Part shown: piece by piece, positions 1 to 10,334 of the stretch
Position numbering within the stretch: the first letter of the stretch is position 1
Layout: each line of letters starts with the position of its first letter
Assembly (NCBI GenBank): GCA_963969345.1
Contig: OZ017767.1
Location: 3,004,739 to 3,068,738 of the forward strand
Origin: Turbatrix aceti
Taxonomy: Eukaryota; Nematoda; Chromadorea; Rhabditida; Panagrolaimidae
DNA: 64,000 nt
Direction: 5' to 3'
Translations under genes and position numbers: made by a program
Notes under the pieces: model-generated
Seen by the model: the letters and a program-made list of their open reading frames with translations, nothing else
Databases searched by the model: none
Told to the model about the DNA's origin: nothing

Positions 1-538
1 TGACCACCCTCGTGAATCTTTCCTTCCCTGCAATAGACTTACAGCATTAGCATTCATAAATTTTACCTAGCTCTACTTTTTGGCGGCCAATTGCATTTTT
101 AGGCCATTTATGACACTGTCACTAAAGAGTGTGATCGGCATAGTTCTTTCGTTTTTTCTTTTGCGGTCCGCTGTGCGAGTCCTAGAGGGCACTTCCACTT
201 CCTAAAGCCGCGGTACCGTCTGGCGGAGATGAAAGCCGTTTGGCACCGCACCGCTCAATCGCTTTTTTCTTTTCTTGTGCTTATCGCTCTATTTTGGAAC
301 AACAAGTTTATCGGATACCTCTTTGAACTCGGCTATGCGCATGTGCATATTCTTCTGGCCGGTTGGATGTGTTGAGTAGTGCTTACTAAGTTTTCTGGAA
401 AGGGCAATCGCGCGCGTTTACCAGTCTAATATTGTTTGTAATTTGTGTTTGCGGCCCTGCACAACTTTGCGCTTTTTGCTTCTATTCTTTTTTTTTTCAA
501 TTGTCAATTTTTTCAGATAATCTACTTAACTTCAAAAC
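1..538. repeat. Upstream arm of amplified cluster, inverted copy of 8945-9482
   Basis: This segment matches the reverse complement of 8945-9482 almost base for base (position x pairs with about 9483 minus x). It is the 5' flank of the gene at 539. By analogy with the other units it should be half of a divergent intergenic region, with its head-to-head partner lying left of the window. It ends in an acceptor-like TTTTTTCAG about 20 nt before the ATG, which suggests a trans-splice site or a 5'UTR intron. I see no separate gene in it. Confidence 0.8.
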
Positions 539-970
539 ATGTCCACTCCTGCCGCTGCCGTCGACACACCTCGCCGCCCCTCTCGCCTCTCAAACACCAC
601 GGAGTATGCCCCCCGCCTATCGGACGTCGTCCTGGACAAGGACCGTATCACGTGGGCCCCCAAGCGGGTGACGCTCGTCCGAGAAATCGACAAAACCGAC
701 CGGCGCTGCTCCATGCCGACGGCGTCGTCATCGACTACGGCGCCACCTGCCAAGCTACAGCGGCTGAGCCTGGAGCCGACGACTTGCATCCATTGCAACG
801 CCGCAATGGGCCTCCCCGCCCCCGTGAAACCCGAGAATCCGCCTTCCACTTCTCCTTCGGAAGAAAAAGTTTGCCCTATCCACGTCACTTGGGCCCCCAA
901 GGCGGATAGTCGACCGAGAACGTCTTTGGACAAGACTCGCACCTGGACCGCGAAACAGGCCGAACTCTAA
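539..970 (+). CDS. TWAPK-motif small protein, long subtype, copy A1
   Basis: Intronless 143-aa protein of a family I do not recognise. Visible features are a Ser/Thr/Pro/Arg-rich N-terminus, a first TWAPKR motif, a basic stretch, a C-I-H-C pair, a C-P-I-H pair directly before a second TWAPK motif, and a conserved basic tail ending TWTAKQAEL. It differs from the short subtype by a longer N-terminal linker with a YAPR-containing insert. Its closest copy is the inverted one at 8498-8944. The start is the ATG just after the conserved acceptor-like CAG leader. Spaced Cys/His could bind zinc and the basic patches could bind nucleic acid, but function is unknown. Conservation across seven copies supports real coding. 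Confidence 0.75.
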   Translation: MSTPAAAVDTPRRPSRLSNTTEYAPRLSDVVLDKDRITWAPKRVTLVREIDKTDRRCSMPTASSSTTAPPAKLQRLSLEPTTCIHCNAAMGLPAPVKPENPPSTSPSEEKVCPIHVTWAPKADSRPRTSLDKTRTWTAKQAEL

Positions 971-1991
971 CTCCGATCGGCATCTCTCCTTTTCACGTCG
1001 ATGTTTCCGCCTTCTTGCTTCTGACGACTGATCAACGTCCACAAAATGCTATGCCTTTAATAGCGCCAAAAAAATATGATCCTTGTTGAATTGTCGAGAT
1101 TTTATTTCCAATGTTTGCGTGATTAATTTTGATCCCGCATAATTGTGCCATTATTATGTATTATAAAAATGTTTCTTCAGTTGTTGATTGATTTTTTGGG
1201 CATTTGCACTTTTTTTGTGGGCGGAAATAGGTGTGATCGTAGTTGTCGATTAATTTTCATTCAGTTGGCACAACATTGTTTTTTTGTGCAGCTTGTGGTC
1301 AACGACAGCGGTCGTTGACGACGCCGTGCCGCACATCCCTCGATCGAGCCGAGTCGCTCGTCTGGCTCGATTGACAACTTAGGTAGTGGCTCACCGGCGA
1401 CTCACTGCTGATGTTACAAACTATATTACTATTAACGCCAAGCTTGCAAGATAGGGACGCATGCGCAAGGGCACATTTTTTTGTGCCAGAGAGATGACCA
1501 GCAAAAGATGTGCACGCCTTGGCCACCTGAGCTTATCTTATCTAATTTATTCAAGATTTGACGGATAAAAGAATTCAAATCGTTATTGTCGAGAAGAAAA
1601 GATACATGCACCTTTTTGGCGACAGGTGAAAAGAAAGAAAATTGCAGTCAAAGTAAGAACAGTCAAATTCGGTCACCTGAGAAAACCGTGAGACAACGCA
1701 CAGGGGGAGTTTGTCGAAAAGAAGTAAAATCACATTCAGGTAGTAAATACAAACGTTTGCCACCCATAAGATTTAACTATAAATGATGCGCCAGTTTATT
1801 ATTTTCGATTCAAATGCTTTTTTCGCTGATGAACCACATAAATTTAGTCGGTTAAAACTACATAAATTTAATTTCTTTGTACAGACAAGTTCTGCATTTT
1901 ATATTATTTATTACATTAAAAGTGACACTAGGAGGAGACTTTGTGTGAAACGAAGCTTTTGGTAAAAGGAAGTCGCATCATAGTTAGCGCG
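971..1991. repeat. Shared 3' flank of the cluster unit, then AT-rich spacer
   Basis: From the stop codon to about 1700 the sequence is shared with the 3' flanks at 5791-6420, 10335-10690 and 13207-13920. It includes a GCGCCAAAAAAATATGAT block and a TGGGCGGAAATAGG block. Near 1655-1700 it carries a degenerate copy of the last codons and 3' end of the K2P channel gene (13899-13940). The rest up to 1991 is AT-rich with no gene seen. Confidence 0.7.
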
Positions 1992-3449
1992 ATGATTTTC
2001 ACAACATTATCAGCAATGCTCCTCGATACGACGCTTTTCACCATCTTCTTTTTTATCATCAATGGAGGAAGTGCAGCTCCAGTGTCCGATCTGGTGACGA
2101 GTCTGCCAGGTGCAAACTTCACAATCGACTTTAAGCACTACTCTGGCTATCTGAAAGCTTCACCAACAAAATATTTTCATTACTGGTTCACGGAAACCGC
2201 CAACAACCCGGAGAGCGCTCCTATTATCCTTTGGCTCAACGGAGGACCCGGTTGTTCGTCGCTCGTTGGTTTGCTTACCGAAAATGGTCCTTTCCATATT
2301 TCTGACTACGGCAACACGATTTACCGTAATCCATGGGCATGGAATCGTGCTGGTAACGTGATATACCTTGAGTCACCTGCTGGCATTGGTTTTAGCTATG
2401 ATACTACCGGAAACATGTCTTCCAGCGACGAAGAAACGGCGCAGCTGAATCACAATGCCCTCGTGGATTTCTTTAACCATTTTCCCGAATATCGTAATAA
2501 TGACTTTTTTATTAGTGGTGAATCGTATGGCGGCGTTTACGTTCCGACACTTGCTGTCAAAATTGTTGAAGACAAAATCAATTTTCCAAAATTTAAGGGT
2601 TTTGCTATCGGAAACGGAATTTACTCTTGGCCTTTGCAATCCAATACTCTTGTACCTTTTTTGTACTATCACGGAATTATTCGTCAAAGTCTGTACGATG
2701 ACGTCCGAACCAATTGCTGTGATGGCAACATTGAATCGTGCGATTTTTATTCAATTGACAAAGAAAACAGTAGTTGTGGTGCCTTGGTTCACAAAATACT
2801 TAATCAACACCTTGATTTGCAACTGGATATCTACAACCTGTATAACACCTGTTACCTGGAGAAGCCGTCCGGCACAAAGCATTTCAACTTTCTCCGCCGT
2901 GCAATCCTGAGCAAAACGATAAGTCGAAAATTTGATTCTCTAGAATCCAAGTCACCTTCCCTTCCACTTTGTGCTCAGTCGGACGATACTGAGATTTATC
3001 TTAATCGGGACGATGTTCGGGATGCTCTTCATATTCCCAGCAGCGTGGGGAAATGGACTGAATGCAATTCTATTATACCATCGATCTACAAATATCAACA
3101 CACGGATGTCAAGTTTGAATTTGAAAAACTCATCGCCAGCAACGTCCGCAGTCTGACGTACAACGGTGACGCCGATACTCTTTGCAACTTTGTTCATAAC
3201 AAGCAATTTCTTGCAAATCTGAACTTAACGGTTGAGGGAAACAAGTTTGAAAGCGTCGCTTGGACCTACGCAAACGAGATAATCGACGTTGCTGGATTTT
3301 GGACACCCTACTCCAAAAATGTGGATTTCCTGACAGTTCGGGGCGCGGGACACTTTGTACCAATGAACAAGCCCCGTGAAGCTCTGCAGATGATCTACAA
3401 TTTTGTTCATCAGCGAAATTACTCGGAACCCATTCCTTCAAACGTCTAA
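1992..3449 (+). CDS. Serine carboxypeptidase, peptidase family S10, intronless
   Basis: A 485-aa secreted or lysosomal serine carboxypeptidase of the cathepsin A/carboxypeptidase Y type, which removes C-terminal residues from peptides. The N-terminus is hydrophobic (signal peptide, about residues 1-28). The substrate-binding block NGGPGCSS lies near residue 83. The catalytic triad is visible: Ser178 in GESYGG, Asp393 in NGDADT and His454 in GAGHFVP. An upstream in-frame ATG at 1941 would add 17 residues before the signal peptide; I prefer 1992. Length is normal for the family. It has no introns, unlike most other larger genes here, and sits inside the amplified cluster, so a retrocopy origin or intron loss is possible. 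The frame is intact and all key residues are present. Confidence 0.93.
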   Translation: MIFTTLSAMLLDTTLFTIFFFIINGGSAAPVSDLVTSLPGANFTIDFKHYSGYLKASPTKYFHYWFTETANNPESAPIILWLNGGPGCSSLVGLLTENGPFHISDYGNTIYRNPWAWNRAGNVIYLESPAGIGFSYDTTGNMSSSDEETAQLNHNALVDFFNHFPEYRNNDFFISGESYGGVYVPTLAVKIVEDKINFPKFKGFAIGNGIYSWPLQSNTLVPFLYYHGIIRQSLYDDVRTNCCDGNIESCDFYSIDKENSSCGALVHKILNQHLDLQLDIYNLYNTCYLEKPSGTKHFNFLRRAILSKTISRKFDSLESKSPSLPLCAQSDDTEIYLNRDDVRDALHIPSSVGKWTECNSIIPSIYKYQHTDVKFEFEKLIASNVRSLTYNGDADTLCNFVHNKQFLANLNLTVEGNKFESVAWTYANEIIDVAGFWTPYSKNVDFLTVRGAGHFVPMNKPREALQMIYNFVHQRNYSEPIPSNV

Positions 3450-3972
3450 CGTTTGTTCAATCTTGAATACGTTTCTCCTCTTTGAATTTGTATGCCGATG
3501 TTATTTTATTTGCATTTTTAGTGAAAGGTTATTCTTATTTTGTTTTCTAAAAATATAAAAAATGGTATATTTGTGTGAATCGATCTGCGTTCAGGGACAA
3601 ATGTGTTTATGCTTTTATATTGGAACTATTTTTTAGGCTTTTGCGTTTTCAAAAAGTTATTATTACCTGCGGTGCCATATCAGACAGCCCCGCCGCTTTT
3701 GTCGAACAACCAAGCGTGTTTTATGTCTCCTGTCAGCAATGGCACTGCGCGTTGCTAAAAAAAGCTGCGCCGAGCACCAAAAAATCAATCCACAACTGAA
3801 CAAACATTTTTTATAATAATGCAAACATTGAAAAAAAATCTCGACAATTCAACAAGGATCATATTTTTTTGGCGCTATTAAAGGCATAGCATTTTGTGGA
3901 CGTTGATCAGTCGTCAAAAGCAAGAAGGCAAAAACATGGACGTGAAAATGAGAGATGACGCTCGGAGAAGCG
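3450..3972. other. Gap: carboxypeptidase 3' region and inverted 3' flank
   Basis: AT-rich 3' region of the carboxypeptidase (AATAAA-like stretches near 3550), then at 3815-3945 an inverted copy of the cluster 3' flank (the GCGCCAAAAAAATATGAT block read on the minus strand). No ORF is supported. Confidence 0.6.
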
Positions 3973-4347
3973 TTAAAGTTCGGCCTGCTTCGCGGTCCAC
4001 GTGCGAGGCTTGTCCAACGACGTTCTCGGTCGACGATCCGCCTTGGGGGCCCAAGTGACGTGGATAGGGCAGACTTTTTCTTCCGAAAGAGAAGTGGACG
4101 GCGGATTCTCGGGTTTCACGGGGGCGGGGAGGCCCATCGCGGCGTTGCAATGAATGCAGGTCGTCGGCTCCAGGCGCAGCCGCTTGGCAGGTGGCGCCGT
4201 AGTCGGTGAGAACGACAACGCCGTTGGCATGGAGCAGCGCCGTTCTTCCTTGATTTCTCGGCTAAGCGACACCCGCTTGGGAGCCCACGTAACAGTGTTC
4301 GAGTAGCGAGGGGGGCGGTTAGGTGTGTCATTGGCAGGGTTGGACAT
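3973..4347 (-). CDS. TWAPK-motif small protein, short subtype, copy B1
   Basis: A 124-aa family member on the minus strand, head-to-head with the copy at 5413. It keeps both TWAPK motifs, the C-I-H-C and C-P-I-H pairs and the terminal KQAEL. Its N-terminus differs from the other short copies (MSNPANDTP instead of MSTPAVSTP) and the acceptor-like leader before the ATG is altered, so it is the most diverged short copy. An in-frame extension upstream would add 27 hydrophobic residues, but that stretch is leader sequence in the other copies, so I start at the conserved ATG. Confidence 0.72.
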   Translation of the reverse strand: MSNPANDTPNRPPRYSNTVTWAPKRVSLSREIKEERRCSMPTALSFSPTTAPPAKRLRLEPTTCIHCNAAMGLPAPVKPENPPSTSLSEEKVCPIHVTWAPKADRRPRTSLDKPRTWTAKQAEL

Positions 4348-5412
4348 GTTGTGAAGTGAAGTTGATAATCTGAAGAAAAATGTCAATTGAAAAATGAAGA
4401 GAAACAATAAACGCGAAGTCGCAAACACGAATTACAAACAAACATTAGACTGGTAAGCGCGCGCGACTGCCCTTCCAGAAAACTTATTGTTAGTAAGCAC
4501 TACTCAACGCATTCAACCGGCCAGGAGAGTACGCACATGAGCGCAGTTAGTCGGGGTCAAACAAGGATCCGATAAACTTGTAATGCCAAAATAGAGCGAT
4601 AAGCGCAAAGAAAGAGAGAAACGATTGAGCGGTGCCATCTCCGGCAGACGACACCGCTGTACAAGGGAGTGGCAGGGCTTGTCCACCTGTTGAACTACCA
4701 GATAAAGCATGTTTTATGACTTGTCAGAAATGGCGCCGCAAAACGGAAAAAAACAGTATCGAACACACCCTTTATTGTTAGTCTCAGTGACAAAAATTGC
4801 ATAAGAAATTGTAACTGACTGCCAAGCGAAATTTATAAATGCTAAAGCAAAAAAATACTGCTAATTTTTTTGATTGCAAAATGTTTTTATGAGAGTATGC
4901 TTCACCTAATTGGAGGATGGTCAAGACATTATTAAACCGGGGAATCGCCGATGAAAAGACGCTAAACAAATATTTAATGGTTGTCGGAAGGGGCACCTGG
5001 TAGCAGTGGCATGCTGTGCATTTTCCCGCCAAAATTATCCAGGAAGGGGGCGTTCCCAGTGCGCGCAATACGGTGAGTGTGGCCATGTAAAGTCTGGATG
5101 TCTATCCTTCCGTGCAACTAACTTTGCTTATCCGCGATTGCCCCTTCGTTAGTTTGAATTAACCATTTATTACTTCAACCAACCTTCAGAGCGGTGACTT
5201 GTCCATTCGCTCTCCACCTTCGCCATGGAGCAGCGGCTTGCTCCGCATGGCATCGCTTAGCAAGTTCAGTTTGATTGAGTTTTCTGGAGGAATCCGCTTG
5301 TGCGCTTCCTGTTCAATCGATTGTTGTAATTCGTGTTTGCGACTTCGCGTTTATTGTTTCTCTTCTTTTTTCAATTGACACTTTTTTCAGATAATCAACT
5401 TCACTTCACAAC
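4348..5412. promoter_or_regulatory. Divergent intergenic region between B1 and B2
   Basis: A 1065-bp spacer between head-to-head genes, presumably a shared bidirectional promoter. The block 4425-6100 is nearly identical to 11838-13512, so gene and regulatory DNA were duplicated together. Both ends carry the conserved leader, with an acceptor-like TTTTTTCAG and ATAATCAACTTCACTTC before the ATG. I see no TATA box I would defend. Confidence 0.55.
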
Positions 5413-5790
5413 ATGTCCACCCCTGCCGTTTCAACACCTAACCGCCCCCCTCGCCACTCGAACACTGTTACGTGGGCTCCCAAGCGCGTGTCGCTTAGCC
5501 GAGAAATCAAGGAAGCCAAACGGCGCTGCTCCATGCCAACGGCGTTGTCGTTGTCACCGACTACGGCGCCACCTGCCAAGCGGCTGCGCCAGGAGCCGAC
5601 GAAGTGCATCCATTGCAACGCCGCGATGGGCCTCCCCGCCCCCGTGAAACCCGAGAATCCGCCTTCCACTTCTCCTTCGGAAGAAAAAGTCTGCCCTATC
5701 CACGTCACTTGGGCCCCCAAGGCGGATCGTCGACCGAGAACGTCGTTTGACAAGCCTCGCACCTGGACCGCGAAGCAGGCCGAACTCTAA
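5413..5790 (+). CDS. TWAPK-motif small protein, short subtype, copy B2
   Basis: A 125-aa intronless copy. First WAPKR is at residues 21-25, an AKRLR basic patch lies near residue 55, C-I-H-C and C-P-I-H pairs are near residues 65 and 94, the second WAPK follows, and the protein ends KQAEL. One extra codon relative to copy B3 lies in the REIKEAKRRC segment. It is the right-hand member of the pair with 3973-4347 and nearly identical to 12826-13206. The start is fixed by the leader shared across copies. No function is known to me. Confidence 0.77.
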   Translation: MSTPAVSTPNRPPRHSNTVTWAPKRVSLSREIKEAKRRCSMPTALSLSPTTAPPAKRLRQEPTKCIHCNAAMGLPAPVKPENPPSTSPSEEKVCPIHVTWAPKADRRPRTSFDKPRTWTAKQAEL

Positions 5791-7240
5791 CGCTTCTCCG
5801 GTCGTCATCTCTCCTTTTCACGTCGATGTTTCCGCCTTCTTGCTTCTGACGACTGATCAACGTCCACAAAATGCTATGCCTTTAATAGCGCCAAAAAAAT
5901 ATGATCCTTGTTGAATTGTCGAGATTTTATTTCCAATGTTTGCGTGATTAATTTTGATCCCGCATAATTGTGCTTTTATTATGTATTATAAAAATGTTTG
6001 TGCAGTTGTTGATGGATTTTTTGGGCATTTGCACTTTTTTTGTGGGCGGAAATAGGTGTGATCGTAGTTGCCGATTAATTTTCATTCAGTTGGCACAACA
6101 TGTTTTTGCGCAGGGGGTGGTCCCCGACAGCGGTCGACGGCGTCTTGCCCCACATTTCCCGCCAAATCCGGGCTGTGTATCCGTCTCGCGCATGACGTCG
6201 GCAACTGTGGCTTACCGGCGACTTACTGTTGATGTTACGAACTGTAATAAATATTAATGTCTAACTAAGCAAGCTTGCAATGGGAACGCACGCGCACAAT
6301 GGCATATTTTTGCTCGAGACAAGACCAGAAGGATACCTGCATGCCTCCGTCCACCTGAGCTTCTAAATAACATTGTTCAAGTTTTCATAGATCAAACATT
6401 TTTATCTTTTCAAATCGCTATCGTAGAGAAAAAGAAGAATTACGGATCTCCTCGGATCGATCCGTGACCAAAAAAGGAAAGTGAATATAACAGATGAAAG
6501 CCGTCAAATGCGGTCACCCGAAGACGGCACGCAGGGGGATACATCGTGAATGTGCAAGCCAAAAATGAGAGTATTGTCACGGAGATCTTACCATCGCGAT
6601 ACGTCGTATACGAGGCTATAGCTCCGCCCGGCACTACTCGTACGATGGCCCCCGACTCGCTCATTAAGAGTCGAAGATAGGGCTAGTGGTGAGTCGTACA
6701 TGTCTCTGCGGTAATAAATAGAAGACAGGAACATTTGGTCCTCCCGCGGCCGACTGCTTTTTTGTCATTGATAGGACAAGCAGTCGGATTAGAGACTTTG
6801 TTACGATTTCGACCTAGTCGACTCCCGGCTTTACTAATGTATGTATACTATACATTATTTTATGTTGTCTATTTAAATCTGTACGTTCTCAACATGTATA
6901 TAATCTATGTATGCGATAGCTGAAAATTCCGTGGAAAATCGTGAAACACATTTTCAAGTCTTGTGGTCATTAGCTAGACCATCGGCACGGAGATTTGCCT
7001 TATTTTCTTTGTTGTGCACTAGCTACAAGTGACTGCACCGGCTCGAAACATAGATTGTTATTTGGTATTGGAATGGATGCGCAGCTGACCGAGTGGTACA
7101 GATCGACGCCGCGATACGCCGGCGAGACAAAATACCGGCATAAATATATATATAAGTACTATGCCGGGATATATATCAATCTGAGTGGCAAGTCACGATC
7201 ACCCCAGAGCTGAAGCCATACTACTAAGTCTGGAAAAACA
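5791..7240. repeat. 3' flank repeat of B2 followed by unassigned spacer
   Basis: Positions 5791-6100 are almost the same as 13207-13512. From 6100 to about 6430 the similarity to 1260-1620 and 13510-13850 becomes patchy. A degraded trace of the K2P gene end lies near 6505-6540. From 6600 to 7240 I see only AT-rich sequence and no supported gene. Confidence 0.6.
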
Positions 7241-7249
7241 TCATATTTA

Positions 7250-7545
7250 AAGATGGCTTAATCTACAAAGAAAACAGACTTGTTGTACCCCTGAACCAAT
7301 GCCAGCACACGTTGACGACCCTCTACTGGTCACACCAGAGCTTTGAGCGGACAAAAGTCTTGGCACGGCAGTTTGTCTGGTGACAAATCAACCTAGCAAT
7401 CGAAGAACGCTGTGCTACCTGTGAATCGTTCAACAAATTCACTTCAGAGAAGCCGAAGGAGCCCCATGGCCTAAAGCTACCGAGGCCATGGAGAGAGTCC
7501 ATCTGGACTTTGCAGGCCCTTTCAACGGATCAACGATATAAATAA
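7250..7545 (+). pseudogene. Ty3/gypsy integrase fragment (HHCC finger and core start), broken
   Basis: Conceptual translation gives a KDGLIYKENRLVVPL segment, then a conserved H, a RTKVLARQ segment and a C-x2-C pair (CATCESF). After a frame change comes an RVHLDFAGPF segment. This is the order of the integrase zinc finger and the start of the catalytic core in Ty3/gypsy retrotransposons. A stop follows the RQFVW segment and the frame shifts before the core, so it is dead. No LTRs are recognised nearby. Confidence 0.75.
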
Positions 7546-7704
7546 GACAAGGCGGGGCAACAAGGAAACACTTTTCCGACTCGAAGACGACCAAATGTTG
7601 TTTGTTTGTTTGCTGATTTTGACTTGAATAAAGTAATACTGTGAATATCTGGAATACTGTGAACGGATCCACAGGGGAGAGTCAGTCAAGGGTTAGGGAA
7701 CCGG

Positions 7705-7830
7705 AAAGGTAACGGCATTCGCATCCCGCAAACTAAACAGACATGAGTCCATTTACCCAGCAGTTGAAAAAGAAGCATTTGCAATCGTTTTCGCATGTGA
7801 TCTTTTTTCATCGCCGTATGTTAACCCTCT
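7705..7830 (+). pseudogene. Ty3/gypsy RNase H fragment, broken
   Basis: Translation of this stretch reads FASRKLNRHESIYPAVEKEA followed by FAIVFACDLFS, the start of the RNase H domain that follows reverse transcriptase in Ty3/gypsy elements. It lies downstream of the integrase fragment at 7250-7545, the opposite of the normal order, so two pieces or a rearranged element are present. Stops follow at once. Confidence 0.72.
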
Positions 7831-8497
7831 TCAGTAGTGCATTGAGCCCAACCTGGTGCCTATGCACTACTTACAAATTAAGCAGCAATTCATCAGTAAT
7901 TAAGCACTGTAATAGCTTCCGGAACTTACAGCCTTCCAGCCTGGGACCATTATAAAAAATATCCGCCGCGGCAATTTCCCGTCAATTTTCTAATAAACAA
8001 TCAACGCGTTGTCGAGAGTATCCACACAGGCATCTGAACAAAGAAACGCAGAAGTTGATGCCTTCAATTATTTTGCATTACATCATGAACCGAAAACACA
8101 TATTTCGAGGCTCGGCTCGATCTCCAATGGCGTAGGAAATACGCGGTAAGGTGCAGTCGACGGCGTCGACCGATGTCGTTGACCACCAGCTGCGGAAAAA
8201 CATGTTGTGCCGACTGAATAAAAATTAATTGGCAACTTCGATCACAACTATTTCCGCCCCACAAAAATGTAAATGTCTGAATAATCAAAAACTGACAAAA
8301 CGACTTTTATTAAAAAAATCAATAAAAGCACAATCACACAATGAACCACATCAACGTTGATATTCAAAATTTGAAAGAAGCAACAACAGACAGTATCGAC
8401 AAATCAAGTCCTAAGAAACTTGATAAACATTGTCAAATAAGACGAAGTTCATGCAGGTTGATCAGTCAACGGATGCGGAAATGGAAACTGAAAATCA
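7831..8497. other. Gap: AT-rich spacer with inverted 3' flank trace
   Basis: Positions 8150-8290 resemble the inverted 3' flank seen at 1210-1340 (GGCGGAAATAG block on the minus strand). The rest is AT-rich without a supported gene. It is downstream sequence of the minus-strand gene at 8498. Confidence 0.5.
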
Positions 8498-8944
8498 TCA
8501 GAGTTCGGCCTGTTTCGCGGTCCAGGTGCGAGGCTTGTCCATCGACGTTCTCGGTCGACGATCCGCCTTGGGGGCCCAACTGACGTGGATAGGGCAGACT
8601 TTTTGATCCGAAATAGAAGGGGGTGCCGGATGCTCGGCGGCTTGCTCGGGTTTCACGGGGGCGGGGATGCCCATTGCGGTGTTGCAATGGATGCAAGTCG
8701 TCGGCTCCAGGCTCAGCCGCTGTAGCTTGGCAGGTGGCGCCGTAGTCGATGACGACGCCGTCGGCATGGAGCAGCGCCGGTCGGTTTTGTCGATTTCTCG
8801 GACGAGCGTCACCCGCTTGGGGGCCCACGTGATACGGTCCTTGTCCAGGACGACGTCCGATAGACGGGGGGCGTACTCCGTGGAGGTGTTTGAGAGGCGA
8901 GAGGGGCGGCGAGGTGTGTCGACGGCAGCGGCGGGAGTCGACAT
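8498..8944 (-). CDS. TWAPK-motif small protein, long subtype, copy A2
   Basis: A 148-aa copy, closest to A1 at 539. It has the long-subtype insert (STEYAPRLSDVV) before the first TWAPKR. Between the Cys pair and CPIH it carries an extra EQAAEHPAPPS-type segment, so this linker tolerates length change while the Cys/His and TWAPK blocks do not. It is head-to-head with the short copy at 9960 across 1015 bp, so pairs can combine subtypes. The acceptor-like leader upstream is intact. Confidence 0.75.
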   Translation of the reverse strand: MSTPAAAVDTPRRPSRLSNTSTEYAPRLSDVVLDKDRITWAPKRVTLVREIDKTDRRCSMPTASSSTTAPPAKLQRLSLEPTTCIHCNTAMGIPAPVKPEQAAEHPAPPSISDQKVCPIHVSWAPKADRRPRTSMDKPRTWTAKQAEL

Positions 8945-9959
8945 GTTGTGAAGTGAAGTTGATTATCTGAAAAAATTGACAATTGAAAAAAAAATAGAAG
9001 CAAAAAGCGCAAAGTTGTGCAGAACCGCAAACACGAATTACAAACAATATTAGACTGGTAAACGCGCGCGATTGCCCTTTCCAGAAAACTTAGTAAGCAC
9101 TACTCAACACATCCAACCGGCCAGAAGAATATGCACATGCGCATAGCCGAGTTCAAAGAGGTATCCGATAAACTTGTTGTTCCAAAATAGAGCGATAAGC
9201 ACAAGAAAAGAAAAAAGCGATTGAGCGGTGCGGTGCCAAACGGCTTTCATCTCCGCCAGACGGTACCGCGGCTTTAGGAAGTGGAAGTGCCCTCTAGGAC
9301 TCGCACAGCGGACCGCAAAAGAAAAAACGAAAGAACTATGCCGATCACACTCTTTAGTGACAGTGTCATAAATGGCCTAAAAATGCAATTGGCCGCCAAA
9401 AAGTAGAGCTAGGTAAAATTTATGAATGCTAATGCTGTAAGTCTATTGCAGGGAAGGAAAGATTCACGAGGGTGGTCAAGACATTATTAAACCGAAGAAT
9501 GACCGGTGAGACGACGCTAAACGATGTAAATATTTATCGGTTGTCGGAAGGTAGTGGCAGTGGCATGCTGTGCATTTTTCCGCCAAAATTATCCAAGAAG
9601 GGGGCTTTCCCAGCGCGCGCACCACTGCGAGTATGTCCATGAGTAAGCCCTGGATGTGCAACTCTTCGCGCCGCCTCCTCGTTTATCCCCGATAAGTTTA
9701 AGTTAACCATTTAGTATACTACTTCGACCAACCGTCTGCGCGGTGACTTTTCCGTTCCGCTCCCCACCTTTGCCATTGAATAATTTTTTATCCATTGGCT
9801 TAGCTTGCTTTGCATGGCATCGTTTAGCAAGTTCAATTTGATTGAGCTTTCTGGAGGAATCAATCGATTGTTGTAATTCGTGTTTGCGACTCCGCGTTTA
9901 TTGTTTCTCTTCTTTTTTCAATTGACACTTTTTTCAGATAATCAACTTCACTTCACAAC
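8945..9959. promoter_or_regulatory. Divergent intergenic region between A2 and B3
   Basis: A 1015-bp spacer of a head-to-head pair. Its left half (8945-9482) is the inverted match of 1-538. Its right half resembles the right halves of 4348-5412 and 11758-12825. Presumed shared promoter DNA; no specific site is assigned. Confidence 0.5.
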
Positions 9960-10334
9960 ATGTCCACCCCTGCCGTTTCAACACCTAACCGCCCCCCTCG
10001 CCACTCGAACACTGTTACGTGGGCTCCCAAGCGGGTGTCACTTAGCCGAGAAATCAAGGAAGAACGGCGCTGCTCCATGCCAACGGCGTTGTCGTTGTCT
10101 CCGACTACGGCGCCACCTGCCAAGCGGCTGCGCCAGGAGCCGACGAAGTGCATCCATTGCAACGCCGCGATGGGCCTCCCCGCCCCCGTGAAACCCGAGA
10201 ATCCGCCTTCCACTTCTCCTTCGGAAGAAAAAGTCTGCCCTATCCACGTCACTTGGGCCCCCAAGGCGGATCGTCGACCGAGAACGTCTTTGGACAAGAC
10301 TCGCACCTGGACCGCGAAACAGGCCGAACTCTAA
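9960..10334 (+). CDS. TWAPK-motif small protein, short subtype, copy B3
   Basis: A 124-aa intronless copy, close to a family consensus. WAPKR is at residues 21-25, Cys64 and Cys67 form C-I-H-C, Cys93 and His96 form C-P-I-H, the second WAPK is at 99-102, and the tail is RTWTAKQAEL. It is the right-hand partner of A2. Sequence after about residue 100 is closer to A1 at 539 than to B2 (the SLDKTRTW variant), which suggests gene conversion between copies. Function unknown. Confidence 0.77.
   Translation: MSTPAVSTPNRPPRHSNTVTWAPKRVSLSREIKEERRCSMPTALSLSPTTAPPAKRLRQEPTKCIHCNAAMGLPAPVKPENPPSTSPSEEKVCPIHVTWAPKADRRPRTSLDKTRTWTAKQAEL

Noticed and set aside
532..942. Long antisense ORFs opposite every TWAPK gene, of similar length
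   Set aside because: They arise because the sense codons lack TTA, CTA and TCA. Conserved motifs, leader and start context fit only the sense frame, and antisense residues vary at positions silent in the sense frame.
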